A program made the translations under genes and the position numbers. From Pelagicoccus mobilis (lineage in GTDB: Bacteria > Verrucomicrobiota > Verrucomicrobiia > Opitutales > Opitutaceae), in contig NZ_JAENIL010000008.1 of NCBI RefSeq assembly GCF_016595505.1, positions 101,778-165,777 of the forward strand: a stretch of 64,000 nucleotides of DNA, given 5' to 3'. The notes beneath the pieces are model-generated. The model ran no database searches. It had not been told where the DNA came from and saw nothing but the letters and a program-made list of their open reading frames with translations. Within the stretch, counting starts at the first letter, position 1. Every line of letters begins with the position of its first letter. This document shows positions 7,982 to 15,912 of the stretch, one piece after another.

Positions 7982-8830
7982 ATGATTCTTCCGGTAGAAG
8001 ACGAATTTAACGATGTATTGAGCAAAGCGCAAAAGGCGCAGGGAATTAGTACCGAGGTGCTGGCTGAGCGTTGCGGCGTTTCCGAAAGCCTGATTCGGGC
8101 GGCTCGCCGCGGAGAGTTTGACGAGAAGGCGGTATCCGCTCTGGGCGAGGAGTTGGGACTGAAGGTTGATGCCTTGCTGACTCTGGCAAAAGGGGAATGG
8201 CGGCCCAGCGACGTCGCTGAGATCGAGGGGTTCTCAATGGTGTGTAGCCCGTTCTACGATTGGCAGGTAAATGCGTTTTTGGTGTGGGAGGCAGTCTCGA
8301 AGCGCGCGGTGGTTTTTGACAGTGGAACGAAGGCGGAGCCCTTGATCGAAGAAATTGAGAGGCGAGGCTTGGAATTGGAAGCGATCATTGTGACGCACGC
8401 TCATTGGGATCACTTCGATGGGGCGCCCGAGCTCTTGAAGCGATGGCCGGAAGCCAAGGTTTTTCTAGGGGCGAAAGACGGGGAAATCTCAGTGCCGACG
8501 TTGGGAATGGAAGAGGGATTTTCCTACAAAATGGGAGCGATCGAGATCGAAGGTTTCGATACGCCGGGCCATACGGCGGGAGGCATGACGTTTATGGTGA
8601 AGGGGCTGGAGCGGCCGCTCGCGATTGTGGGCGACGCGCTTTTTGCCGGTTCGATGGGGGCGGCGAACACTTCCTATGCTGATGCGTTGAAGTCGCTGCA
8701 GAAGATCTTGTCGCTGCCTGAGGGGACCGTGCTCGCCCCGGGACATGGTCCGTTGACGACTGTGGGTGAGGAGCGAGAGATGAATTGTTTTGCTGCTTCA
8801 TCCTTGCATTGGGATTCCTGCAAAAGCTAG
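7982..8830 (+). CDS. HTH domain fused to a metallo-beta-lactamase-fold hydrolase
   Basis: The 282-aa protein has two parts. Residues about 10-70 resemble a Cro/XRE-type helix-turn-helix (ISTEVLAERCGVSESLIRAA pattern followed by more helices). Residues about 75-275 are an MBL fold of the glyoxalase-II-like group, with THAHWDH at 138-144, a GHTAGG histidine, GDALFAG supplying the bridging Asp, and a late GHGP histidine, so all metal ligands appear present. The pairing suggests a DNA-binding or protein-binding domain linked to a thioester or hydroxyacyl hydrolase. It ends 9 bases before gcvT and is probably co-transcribed with it. Confidence 0.75.
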   Translation: MILPVEDEFNDVLSKAQKAQGISTEVLAERCGVSESLIRAARRGEFDEKAVSALGEELGLKVDALLTLAKGEWRPSDVAEIEGFSMVCSPFYDWQVNAFLVWEAVSKRAVVFDSGTKAEPLIEEIERRGLELEAIIVTHAHWDHFDGAPELLKRWPEAKVFLGAKDGEISVPTLGMEEGFSYKMGAIEIEGFDTPGHTAGGMTFMVKGLERPLAIVGDALFAGSMGAANTSYADALKSLQKILSLPEGTVLAPGHGPLTTVGEEREMNCFAASSLHWDSCKS

Positions 8831-8839
8831 ATAGCGGCC

Positions 8840-9943
8840 ATGTCTGACGCGAAGCGCACCCCTCTTTACGATTTCAATGTAGCCAATGGCGGGCGAATGG
8901 TGGATTTCGCTGGCTGGGAGATGCCGGTCCAATACCAGAGTATTGTGGAGGAGCACAAGGCCACTCGAGCTGCGGCGGGTCTTTTTGACGTGAGCCACAT
9001 GGGCGAGGCAACGATCGAGGGGCCGCAGGCTGAAGCGTTTTTGAACTACGTGCTGACGAACGACGTTTCGTCGATGGACGACGGCAAAGCTCTCTACAGT
9101 TTGATGTGCCATCCAGAGGGGGGAGTTGTGGACGATCTGCTCGTTTATCGTAAGGCGGAGAACCGTTACCTGCTTTGTCTTAATGCTTCGAATACAGACA
9201 AGGATATTGCTTGGCTGACGAAACATGCTTCTGCATTTGATGTTTCCGTTTCTGATGTTTCTGCCGATTACGGCTTGATTGCTCTGCAGGGGCCGAAGGC
9301 TTTCGAGATTTTGCAGGGGCTCAGCTCGGTGGATTTGGGCGGACTTGGCTATTATCGTTTTGTTGAGGGAGAGATCGCGGGAATCCCCTGCATCATCAGC
9401 CGAACGGGGTATACCGGAGAAGTTGGCGTTGAGCTTTTCGTTGCGGCCGAAAAGGCCGCGGAGCTGGCTGAAGCTCTTCTGGCGGCTGGTACGGAGCATG
9501 GGCTCGTTTTGGCTGGATTGGGGGCGCGCGATAGTCTTCGGCTCGAGGCGGGGTATTCACTTTACGGACACGAGATCGACGATGAAGTGGGTCCGGTTGA
9601 AGCCAAGCTGATGTGGACGGTAGCTCTTAAAAAGGATGGCGACTTTATCGGGAGGGAAGCGATTCTCTCCAAGAAGGCTGAAGGTCCTGCCAAGAGAATT
9701 GTTTTCTTCAAGACGGGTGGTCGCCGTATCGCTCGTCCGGGGACGGATATTGTGAGTGGTGGTGAAAAGGTTGGAACTGTGGTTTCCGGAACCTTTTCTC
9801 CCATTTTGAATGAGGCGATCGGTTCGGCGCTGGTGGACGCTGCGGTGGCACGATCTGGCGACTTGGCGGTAGACCAACGCGGAAAGGCATTGCCGATCGA
9901 GCGGGCGAAGCTTCCGTTTGTGCCTCTAAATCCGCAGGCCTAG
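8840..9943 (+). CDS. gcvT: Glycine cleavage system T protein (aminomethyltransferase)
   Basis: The 367-aa T protein moves the aminomethyl carbon from the H protein to tetrahydrofolate. Typical features are the N-terminal DFAGWEMPVQY segment, the VVDDLLVYR motif with the catalytic Asp near 98, RTGYTGEVGVELF, and the C-terminal barrel. Length is normal for the family. It follows the HTH-MBL gene by 9 bases and precedes gcvH by 105 bases. gcvP is not next to it in this window, although gcvTHP is the common order. Confidence 0.95.
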   Translation: MSDAKRTPLYDFNVANGGRMVDFAGWEMPVQYQSIVEEHKATRAAAGLFDVSHMGEATIEGPQAEAFLNYVLTNDVSSMDDGKALYSLMCHPEGGVVDDLLVYRKAENRYLLCLNASNTDKDIAWLTKHASAFDVSVSDVSADYGLIALQGPKAFEILQGLSSVDLGGLGYYRFVEGEIAGIPCIISRTGYTGEVGVELFVAAEKAAELAEALLAAGTEHGLVLAGLGARDSLRLEAGYSLYGHEIDDEVGPVEAKLMWTVALKKDGDFIGREAILSKKAEGPAKRIVFFKTGGRRIARPGTDIVSGGEKVGTVVSGTFSPILNEAIGSALVDAAVARSGDLAVDQRGKALPIERAKLPFVPLNPQA

Positions 9944-10048
9944 CGGACGTGTTATTTACCTGATTTCGATCTTGTCCGATTCAGGATCCGAATTGATCAT
10001 TTGCGACGAATTTCTAAGAACCCTTCAAACTGAGACTGAAAAACTGAT

Positions 10049-10432
10049 ATGAGTATCCCAGCTGACCTTAAGTACACCAAAGACCACGAGTGGTTGAAGA
10101 TTCTCGATGGAGATGAAGCGATCATCGGCATCACGGATTTTGCTCAAAACAGTCTGGGCGACATCACGTTCGTGGAGGTGCCGGAGGTCGAGGACAGTTT
10201 TGATGCGGGAGAGAGTTTTGGTGTGGTAGAGTCTGTAAAGGCTGCCTCTGATCTCTACATGCCGGTCGATGCGGAAGTCTTAGAGGTAAATGAAAGCTTG
10301 GAAGACGCTCCGGAGAAAGTGAACTCGTCGCCGTATGAAGACGGCTGGATCTTGAAGATTAAAATCAAGGATACTGCGGCTCTCGCCGAGTTGCTCGACG
10401 CGGCGGCTTACGAAGAGATCGCGAAAGACTAG
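10049..10432 (+). CDS. gcvH: Glycine cleavage system H protein
   Basis: The 127-aa lipoylated shuttle protein of the glycine cleavage system. The lipoyl site is Lys64 in [13 protein letters not shown]. The flanking segments (YTKDHEWLK at the start, [14 protein letters not shown] near the end) are diagnostic. A bidirectional terminator follows at once, so gcvH closes the transcription unit and the P protein must be encoded elsewhere. Confidence 0.95.
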   Translation: MSIPADLKYTKDHEWLKILDGDEAIIGITDFAQNSLGDITFVEVPEVEDSFDAGESFGVVESVKAASDLYMPVDAEVLEVNESLEDAPEKVNSSPYEDGWILKIKIKDTAALAELLDAAAYEEIAKD

Positions 10433-10460
10433 AGACGCCGTTTGAGCTCTGAATTAATGA

Positions 10461-10492
10461 AAAAAGCCCGAGGATGAGTCCTCGGGCTTTTT
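10461..10492. terminator. Bidirectional Rho-independent terminator
   Basis: Perfect 9-bp stem GCCCGAGGA (10466-10474) / TCCTCGGGC (10479-10487) with loop TGAG. It has T5 on the plus side and A5 upstream (T5 on the minus strand), so it serves both gcvH and the convergent TonB_C gene. Confidence 0.92.
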
Positions 10493-10508
10493 AGGTTCAG
10501 GATTCCTG

Positions 10509-11258
10509 TTAGCGGTTAGCGAATACAAATGTCTGTGAGAGCCTGATCTTTACGGGACGTTTGTTCCGAGTCGGTGGCTCGAACTTCCATTGTGAAATGG
10601 CGTCTTGTGCGGCGACTAGGAGTTGGACGTCTGGGTCGCCTTTCGTTTCGACCAAGGCCGGCATTCTTACTTGGCCCGCTTCATCGACGTAGAAATTGAA
10701 GCTCGCTTGCGACTCTTCGTACTCGTCGACGAGTTGTTGGGGGACCCTTGGCGAGGGTTGGTCTAGCGGGAACGGAGATGTATCTAGATCGTTGATACTT
10801 GTTAATCCTCTGTATTGGGATCGATATCCGGACATCTGGTTGATGCGTTGGGCAAGCATCTCCGAGGGGAGCGACATGCTGAGCACCGCGCCGCTGCTTT
10901 TGAAGTTGATGTTGAGGTGAGTGATGATGGATCGGGGTTCACCGTTTACTTTCGGCGCGGAGAATTCCCATTTTTCGATTACTCGTTCTACTGACTGGGT
11001 AAAACTCGGATGGGTGGACTCTACGATGATCCAGTCTCGAAGTTCTCCGTGATGGTCTACGTCGACCGATACCTTCACGAAGCCTTCCAAGTACCCGGCC
11101 TCTGTGAGGGCGTGTGGGTAGCTGGGAAGCTGTGTGACGTCTATTTGAAGGTCGACGCCGTCCTCGCTTGATAGGACCCATTTAGAGTCCGCGTAGGTAG
11201 ATAATTGTGTAAGCCCGCAGATGATACAGGCACTGAATAGCGACTTTGCCAGTTTCAT
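10509..11258 (-). CDS. Periplasmic protein with two TonB_C-like domains (copy 1)
   Basis: A 249-aa exported protein. A signal peptide (MKLAKSLFSACIICGLT) is followed by two TonB C-terminal-like domains, roughly residues 35-125 and 165-245. Each has the YPxxLxxxGYxEG...V.G.L...VxxSTHPxF...W.F.P pattern; the second ends QWKFEPPTRNKRPVKIRL. It lacks the N-terminal anchor and proline-rich spacer of a true TonB, so it is unlikely to transduce proton-motive force by itself. The ATG at 11258 has AAGGA nearby. A paralogue lies just upstream (11463-12230) with a terminator between them. Confidence 0.7.
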   Translation of the reverse strand: MKLAKSLFSACIICGLTQLSTYADSKWVLSSEDGVDLQIDVTQLPSYPHALTEAGYLEGFVKVSVDVDHHGELRDWIIVESTHPSFTQSVERVIEKWEFSAPKVNGEPRSIITHLNINFKSSGAVLSMSLPSEMLAQRINQMSGYRSQYRGLTSINDLDTSPFPLDQPSPRVPQQLVDEYEESQASFNFYVDEAGQVRMPALVETKGDPDVQLLVAAQDAISQWKFEPPTRNKRPVKIRLSQTFVFANR

Positions 11259-11391
11259 GATTGATTCCTTGTTTAGGGGTTGTCGGATTTTGTTTTTGGG
11301 GCCCAATCTGTTTACAACCTAGCGATTGGCATTACTTCATAATATAGGGCAATTTATGTCGTTTTTCACCTTTGCTGGCTTTGATTTTGCG

Positions 11392-11421
11392 CAAAAAAAT
11401 CCCGCCTGGGAAAGGCGGGAT
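11392..11421 (-). terminator. Terminator between the two TonB_C genes
   Basis: 9-bp stem ATCCCGCCT (11399-11407) / AGGCGGGAT (11413-11421) with loop GGGAA. On the minus strand it is followed by a T7 run (complement of 11393-11399). It ends the upstream TonB_C gene, so the tandem copies are separately transcribed. Confidence 0.9.
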
Positions 11422-11462
11422 GGGAGTGATGAATTGGCGACTTTGGGTATGTTGTTTATCGC

Positions 11463-12230
11463 TTACTTCTCGTTTACGGGGCGGAAGTGAAAGGGTTGGG
11501 CGGCTTTGGCGACGACGGCTTTGCCTTTGCGTTGTGGCGGCTCGAATCTCCACTGGGAAATCGCGTTTTGAGCAATTATCAATAGGCGCTCGTCCACTTT
11601 GTCGTCTGCTTCGCGCAGGGTGGGGATTCTGACTCTTCCTTCGGTGTCGATATAGAATTCGAAGACTGCGGTTACCAGGTCTCTGTCTTCGAGAAGTTCG
11701 GTATGGAAAAGCGGTTTCTCGATTTTGGTCGGGATGGGGATGCGATCGAGCTCGTCTAGGGTGTAGATGCGATAGAAGTCGGAGCGGTTCATCATGTTGA
11801 TGAACTTGTTTTCCAGCGAATAGTATCCAAAAGATTCGTACACGACGCCTTGGCCGCGCTTGAAGTTGACCTTGAGCTTGCTGGCGATGGCTGCGGTTTC
11901 GCCATTTACGAGAGGGGCGGAGAACTTCCATTTCGGGAGGACTTTTTCGACTGCCTGCCCAAATTGGATGTGGGTGGCTTCGAGAAGAAGGTAGTCTTCA
12001 AGTTCGCCAAATTGATTGATGACGATGGCAAGAGTCGCGCTCCCGTCTTCGTAGCCGACATTCTTTAGGTAGGGAGGGTAGATCGGCTCGATTGTTTGGT
12101 GGATCTCGAATTCGACCATCGGTGCCGCGTTCGCCTCGTAGCGGTCGATCTGGTTTTCGACTTGCGCCTGCGTTAGCGGCAAAGCGCAGAGGCTGAGAGC
12201 TAGAAATATTGAAGAAAGTTCGCGGTTCAT
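11463..12230 (-). CDS. Periplasmic protein with two TonB_C-like domains (copy 2)
   Basis: A 255-aa paralogue of the neighbouring gene with the same plan: a signal peptide ending near LTQAQ, a first TonB_C-like domain (YPPYLKNVGYEDGSATLAI), and a second ending QWRFEPPQRKGKAVV. The linker contains an aromatic, charged stretch (NRSDFYRIYTLDEL) also seen in copy 1. There is no transmembrane anchor and no ExbB or ExbD gene nearby. Such proteins could form periplasmic scaffolds or bind receptor plugs; this is inference. The tandem arrangement points to a local duplication that has since diverged. Confidence 0.7.
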   Translation of the reverse strand: MNRELSSIFLALSLCALPLTQAQVENQIDRYEANAAPMVEFEIHQTIEPIYPPYLKNVGYEDGSATLAIVINQFGELEDYLLLEATHIQFGQAVEKVLPKWKFSAPLVNGETAAIASKLKVNFKRGQGVVYESFGYYSLENKFINMMNRSDFYRIYTLDELDRIPIPTKIEKPLFHTELLEDRDLVTAVFEFYIDTEGRVRIPTLREADDKVDERLLIIAQNAISQWRFEPPQRKGKAVVAKAAQPFHFRPVNEK

Positions 12231-12309
12231 CGGTTTGAAAACTCGGAAAGGAGGCTGTCTCCGATTCTCGAGGGTTAGTGATGTGAGAATTTACTCCGCG
12301 GCAAGCTGG

Positions 12310-12340
12310 AACCCTTCAGATGTTCTTTTTTTGAAGGGTT
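12310..12340. promoter_or_regulatory. Inverted repeat upstream of the sensor/sigma pair
   Basis: Perfect arms AACCCTTCA (12310-12318) / TGAAGGGTT (12332-12340) about 50-80 bases before the sensor gene. The left arm includes GGAACC (12308-12313), which resembles the -35 element of many ECF sigma factors, but no convincing -10 follows. It may be an autoregulated promoter or an operator. Confidence 0.35.
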
Positions 12341-12389
12341 GCGCGTCCAGAAGGCGTATGTGATGGTTGGGCGCGTCAATTAACAGAAC

Positions 12390-13175
12390 GTGTCCCAGAC
12401 TGACCCCAAAATGAGAAAGTTCGAAGACCAAGAAGTTGATAAGCTGTTTGATCGTTGGAAGGACGACTTCGAACCGGACCCGGGACTGACCGCTCGCGTG
12501 CGAAGCGCGCTTGGACAGCCGAGAGGGCGTGAACGCGACGAGAAAAGTCTCGCGATCTGGTTTGGAAACGCGTTTTCGCGCCCAGGATTAGCGGCGGGAT
12601 TCGCTGCCGTTTTTGTACTGGTAGGGATGGGGCTCTCTCAGCTGCTCTCGTCGAGCGGTTTTGGTGGAGGGGCTCAGGATATGAATTTGAGCTATCGCCT
12701 GTCCATTGATCCGCTCTACCGCTTGCAGGCGATGGCGGGCGCGGACGAGTTTGCGAATCAGCCGATTCAGCCCGCTCAACACTCGCCGAACGATGCTCCT
12801 GTTCTGCTTGCCGGGCTCGGGTGGCTGCAGGGGGAATTGGATTTGTCTGAGCCGCAATACGAGCAAGTGACCGCCTTGCACGGCGATTACGAGATGGCTT
12901 TCGACGAGTTGTTCGGGGAGTTGCTGGAGAGCCATCGGGCTTATCGGGCTTTTGACAAGCAACGCATGAACAGCGATGTGATCGACTATTTCCAGCTCTA
13001 CGAGCTGCTGCAGACGCAAAAGGATTTGAGCGAGAAAAGTGCCCGGCTGACCGAGGAACTTCTCCTCAAGGTGGAGCAGATCATCGAGCCTGAGCAAAGG
13101 ACCCGCTACCGCGAACTCTTGGACCAAGTTTACCCCGGTTTCTCTCCGAGTGAGGGAAGCAAGACGGATGCGTAA
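12390..13175 (+). CDS. Membrane-anchored sensor / putative anti-sigma protein
   Basis: About 261 aa (254 if the ATG at 12411 is the start; the upstream GTG and this ATG both lack a ribosome site). The first 65 residues are cytoplasmic and charged, followed by one transmembrane segment (about 67-90, GLAAGFAAVFVLVGMGLSQLL region) and a periplasmic domain. The distal part, with repeated Glu-rich helices (DLSEPQYEQVTALHGDYEMAF), resembles Spy/CnrX-type heavy-metal or envelope-stress sensors. Its stop overlaps the start of the ECF sigma gene, so they are translationally coupled. This makes an anti-sigma or co-sensor role likely, although sensors usually follow the sigma gene. Confidence 0.6.
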   Translation: MSQTDPKMRKFEDQEVDKLFDRWKDDFEPDPGLTARVRSALGQPRGRERDEKSLAIWFGNAFSRPGLAAGFAAVFVLVGMGLSQLLSSSGFGGGAQDMNLSYRLSIDPLYRLQAMAGADEFANQPIQPAQHSPNDAPVLLAGLGWLQGELDLSEPQYEQVTALHGDYEMAFDELFGELLESHRAYRAFDKQRMNSDVIDYFQLYELLQTQKDLSEKSARLTEELLLKVEQIIEPEQRTRYRELLDQVYPGFSPSEGSKTDA

Positions 13176-13845
13176 GAACGCGGCAGAAGACCATGAGCTG
13201 ATGCGAGCTTTGATCCGGGAGGATTCCGGAGCGTTGGAGCGTATCATCGAAAAGTGGGAAAGACCGTTGTTCTCCTTCGCTTTTCGCTACACGCAAAACG
13301 AATTTGTTACGCGAGATATCGTGCAGGAGACTTTCGTGCGGATATTCACAAAGCGGGACAGCTACGACTTCAGTTATCCTTTGGCCTCCTGGATATTCAC
13401 CATAGCTGCGAACTTGTGTAAGAATCGGGCTCGATGGCAAAAGCGCCACCCTGAGGTGTCGCTCGATACAGGCCTAAGTTCGGGTGATGGAGGTGAAGAG
13501 GCTAGCTTACTTGAGGTGGTGCCGGCAGAGGCAAGTCTACCTGCGGAGGATATTGAGAAGGAGGAGGATCTAGACCTTCTCAAAAGGGCCGTGATGAGCC
13601 TGCCTCATGATTTGAGGACGGCGGTGCTGCTGCATCACTATCAGGATCTGAGCTACAAGGAAATCGCCGAAGTGGTGGGCTGTTCGGCCCGCGGGGTGGA
13701 GACTCGCTTGTATCGGGCTCGCAAGATATTGAGGCAACGGGTGCAGGCTTCTGTCGAGAGGGATGAGTCGTCTCAAAAAAAAAAGGTCCGGTTTGAAACC
13801 CGGACCCTGAACGAAAGTTTGGGACAGCTAAGCTGCTCGCCTTAG
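13168..13845 (+). CDS. ECF-type RNA polymerase sigma factor
   Basis: About 225 aa. Region 2 is visible as LFSFAFRYTQNEFVTRDIVQ through the PLASWIFTIAANLCKNRAR helix; region 4 as SLPHDLRTAVLLHHYQDLSYKEIAEVVGCS followed by the recognition helix. I chose the ATG at 13168, which overlaps the sensor stop (ATGCGTAA); a GTG at 13150 is possible. The last 25 or so residues are encoded by a run of ten A (13775-13784) and the stem of a minus-strand terminator, so this tail is probably not an evolved domain. It likely directs genes of an envelope response together with the upstream membrane protein. Confidence 0.85.
   Translation: MRKNAAEDHELMRALIREDSGALERIIEKWERPLFSFAFRYTQNEFVTRDIVQETFVRIFTKRDSYDFSYPLASWIFTIAANLCKNRARWQKRHPEVSLDTGLSSGDGGEEASLLEVVPAEASLPAEDIEKEEDLDLLKRAVMSLPHDLRTAVLLHHYQDLSYKEIAEVVGCSARGVETRLYRARKILRQRVQASVERDESSQKKKVRFETRTLNESLGQLSCSP
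13775..13806 (-). terminator. Terminator embedded in the 3' end of the sigma gene
   Basis: Stem GGTCCGG-TTT / AAA-CCCGGACC (13785-13806, one bulged C). Read on the minus strand it is followed by a T10 run (complement of 13775-13784). It lies about 50 bases beyond the stop of the minus-strand gene 13855-14547. It also encodes the C-terminal tail of the sigma factor on the plus strand. Confidence 0.85.
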
Positions 13846-13854
13846 CTCTATTTT

Positions 13855-14547
13855 TTAGAAGACAGGGCTGAAGCCGAGGCGCATCTTTTTGCGCAGGGCG
13901 ATGCATTCGGCTTCGATTCGATCTTCGGTCGCAAACACGCGTTTGCGTAGGCAATTGTCTCTGGAGCCTTCGTTTAGGAGGCATTGGACGCTGACGTCTT
14001 CGATGAGGGCGCGTTCTTCCGCTTTCAGTTTGCCATGAAAGACGAACTGGAAAGCGAGGCCGGCCGAGTGGGGGGAGGCTTCGATTTTCAGGTCGACGAC
14101 ATCGCGGCAGTAGCTTGCAAGGAGGCAGAGCTCATCGGCGAATTCGACCAGTTTGAGAGGGGCTCTTTCGTCGAGATTGGCTTGGACTTCCTGCTCGTTG
14201 ATTCGGTTCGAAAATCCGTAGGAGATGCCCATGGCTGGCAAACGCTCGGCGGCCCAGGACTTGAGAGCGTGAGGGCTGGACAAGCTGGCGATTCGGGTGG
14301 CGTTAGCGTAGCGTTCGTGCTCTTCGAGGAAGAGGTCGAGCGTTTCGTCGATAGAGACGGGTGTCTCTGTGTCTAGGCGTTCGGAGAGTCCACGCAGGAC
14401 TTTTCCGAGGGGGATGGAGTCGGTCTTGGGGGTGGTCGTCGTCAAGGAGGCGAATCCTCCCGGTTTTTGAAAATCTACCGTCATAGAAACTACATTTGGT
14501 TGGTTGTGCCTGTAGTGGGCAGGGATTCGGAATTGCGTCGTATCCAT
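13855..14547 (-). CDS. Hypothetical protein, 230 aa
   Basis: I do not recognise the family. The protein is soluble and has no signal peptide. The N-terminal 60 residues are polar and probably disordered (LTTTTPKTD). The middle has an acidic helix (TLDLFLEEHERYA), then a histidine-containing helix (ASLSSPHALKSWAAERLP). The C-terminal third is charged with a Cys pair (QCLLNEGSRDNCLRKR). A start at 14484 (MTVDFQKP) is also possible. A strong terminator follows, inside the convergent sigma gene. The opposite strand reads as an open frame for part of its length but with mirror-like codon bias, so I keep this strand. Confidence 0.55.
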   Translation of the reverse strand: MDTTQFRIPAHYRHNQPNVVSMTVDFQKPGGFASLTTTTPKTDSIPLGKVLRGLSERLDTETPVSIDETLDLFLEEHERYANATRIASLSSPHALKSWAAERLPAMGISYGFSNRINEQEVQANLDERAPLKLVEFADELCLLASYCRDVVDLKIEASPHSAGLAFQFVFHGKLKAEERALIEDVSVQCLLNEGSRDNCLRKRVFATEDRIEAECIALRKKMRLGFSPVF

Positions 14548-14858
14548 CTCCGCAGGAATCCGTGCTCTACATGGCCTCTGCTTCTATTAATCGGATTTTT
14601 GTGTGGTTTTCAGAGTACGTGAGGCTTTGAAAATTCTATAAAGTTGCAGAATTTGGGATCTTTTGGGGGGCACCCCCCGCCACTTCAGGGGATCTTTGCT
14701 TCGTGTTGGTGACCGACTCCTCAAGGCGGTGCGGAGATTGCTCAGGCGGGGTGTTTCTTTATCCTAAGAGTTATTTGAGGAACGAACCGAGGGTGCCAAA
14801 AGGCCGCGACGTGTTAGACGTCGCGACCTGGAATTGACACATCGAGAGTTCAAGCGAT
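14548..14858. other. Intergenic region with GC-rich palindromes
   Basis: No gene is seen. It contains a GGGGGG-CA-CCCCCC palindrome near 14666-14680, related CCCCGCC/GGCGGGG words up to 14750, and the phytase terminator at its right end. The minus-strand hypothetical gene must have its promoter in the left half, which is AT-rich. Confidence 0.5.
14797..14828 (-). terminator. Terminator of the receptor-phytase operon
   Basis: 8-bp stem CGCGACGT (14805-14812) / ACGTCGCG (14818-14825) with loop GTTAG. On the minus strand it is followed by GGCC and TTTT. The T tract is short but the position, 31 bases past the phytase stop, fits. Confidence 0.7.
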
Positions 14859-15911
14859 CTAACGGAGTTGAAGCTCTTTTGAGATGTCGGCTATTGACCA
14901 AGCCGATACGCCGCAGTCGTCGTGGATGCCGTAGAACACTCCCATCGGGTAGCGGGCTGTTGGTTTCAGGTCGATCGCGACGCCATCCGTATTGAGGGTG
15001 CGTTCTCCGCTGAAGGTGCCACGATAGGACAAGTTCTTCCGATCGTAGACGTGGTAGTGGTTCGCCTGTTTGCCTTGGTCGGTGAAGATCCAGTAACCCT
15101 TGCCTGCTATGGTTTCCCAGAGGGCGATGCCTTCGGGTTGGAACTGGAAGGTGCCTTGTCCGAGGCGTTTTCCGGTGTCGTTGCCTTCGAGGTCGAATAC
15201 GTGTATCTCGAGTCCATGCTGTTCATCTTCGTCGGCTACCATCAGCTTGCCGGAGGCTTCGTCGCCCATCAGCGATTCGACTACGTCGAGGGCGTGAGGC
15301 CCTTCGTGCTCGCCAAAGGCATTGATCAGTTTCGTATCCACACCTTGCCCGTTGATTACGATCTGGAACCGCTTTACGCGCTTGCGGATACCGGCTGGGT
15401 TCGGCTCAGGCTTTTCTCCTGGGAGAACCTTGTTGTAGTCGTCGCTCACATACGCTTGAAACGATCCCTCTGCGATTTTTCGAAGATAGATGCCGTACGG
15501 TTTTATCAGCTCCTCGGAACCGAACGAAGTGAGGGGGGTGAAGTCAGGTAAGCGGAGGATTTGGACCCGGTGGTTGTCGCGCTCCACGACGAAGAGAAAA
15601 TCGTCAGCTGAGGCGATGCCATTGGGCCGCAAAAACTGTCCAAGCTCCGACCCGGGAGTCCCGAATTGGGAAATCGGGAAGCCGTTCTTTGCGTCGTAAA
15701 CGTAGAGTTTGTGAGCCGCCTTGGAAGTGGCGATCAGCAGTCGCTCTTCGCTATCCGGTCCATGCCAAACGGCGATAGAGTCGACGTTGCTTTGGGTGTC
15801 GATCGGCGTGAAGAAACGTTCCGCGACCGTGACTGGGCTCTGCCTGGCCTCGGCGGTTGCCGAGGCTAGGAGAGCGAGAGTCAGGTATGATGCAATTCGT
15901 TTAACTAGCAT
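14859..15911 (-). CDS. Beta-propeller phytase-like secreted protein
   Basis: A 350-aa exported protein (signal peptide to about residue 22, SATAEA). The body matches the 3-phytase (BPP) group: DSIAVWHGP near residue 45, LLIATSKAAHKLYVYD, a GQFLRPNGI blade, and the acidic calcium-type segment ADEDEQHGLEIHVF followed by FQPEGIALWE. BPPs hydrolyse phytate in a calcium-dependent way and release phosphate. It starts one base after the stop of a TonB-dependent receptor gene, a pairing known in other Gram-negative bacteria. An alternative is an NHL-type propeller with no catalysis, but the acidic motif and the pairing argue for phytase. Confidence 0.75.
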   Translation of the reverse strand: MLVKRIASYLTLALLASATAEARQSPVTVAERFFTPIDTQSNVDSIAVWHGPDSEERLLIATSKAAHKLYVYDAKNGFPISQFGTPGSELGQFLRPNGIASADDFLFVVERDNHRVQILRLPDFTPLTSFGSEELIKPYGIYLRKIAEGSFQAYVSDDYNKVLPGEKPEPNPAGIRKRVKRFQIVINGQGVDTKLINAFGEHEGPHALDVVESLMGDEASGKLMVADEDEQHGLEIHVFDLEGNDTGKRLGQGTFQFQPEGIALWETIAGKGYWIFTDQGKQANHYHVYDRKNLSYRGTFSGERTLNTDGVAIDLKPTARYPMGVFYGIHDDCGVSAWSIADISKELQLR

Positions 15912-15912
15912 C

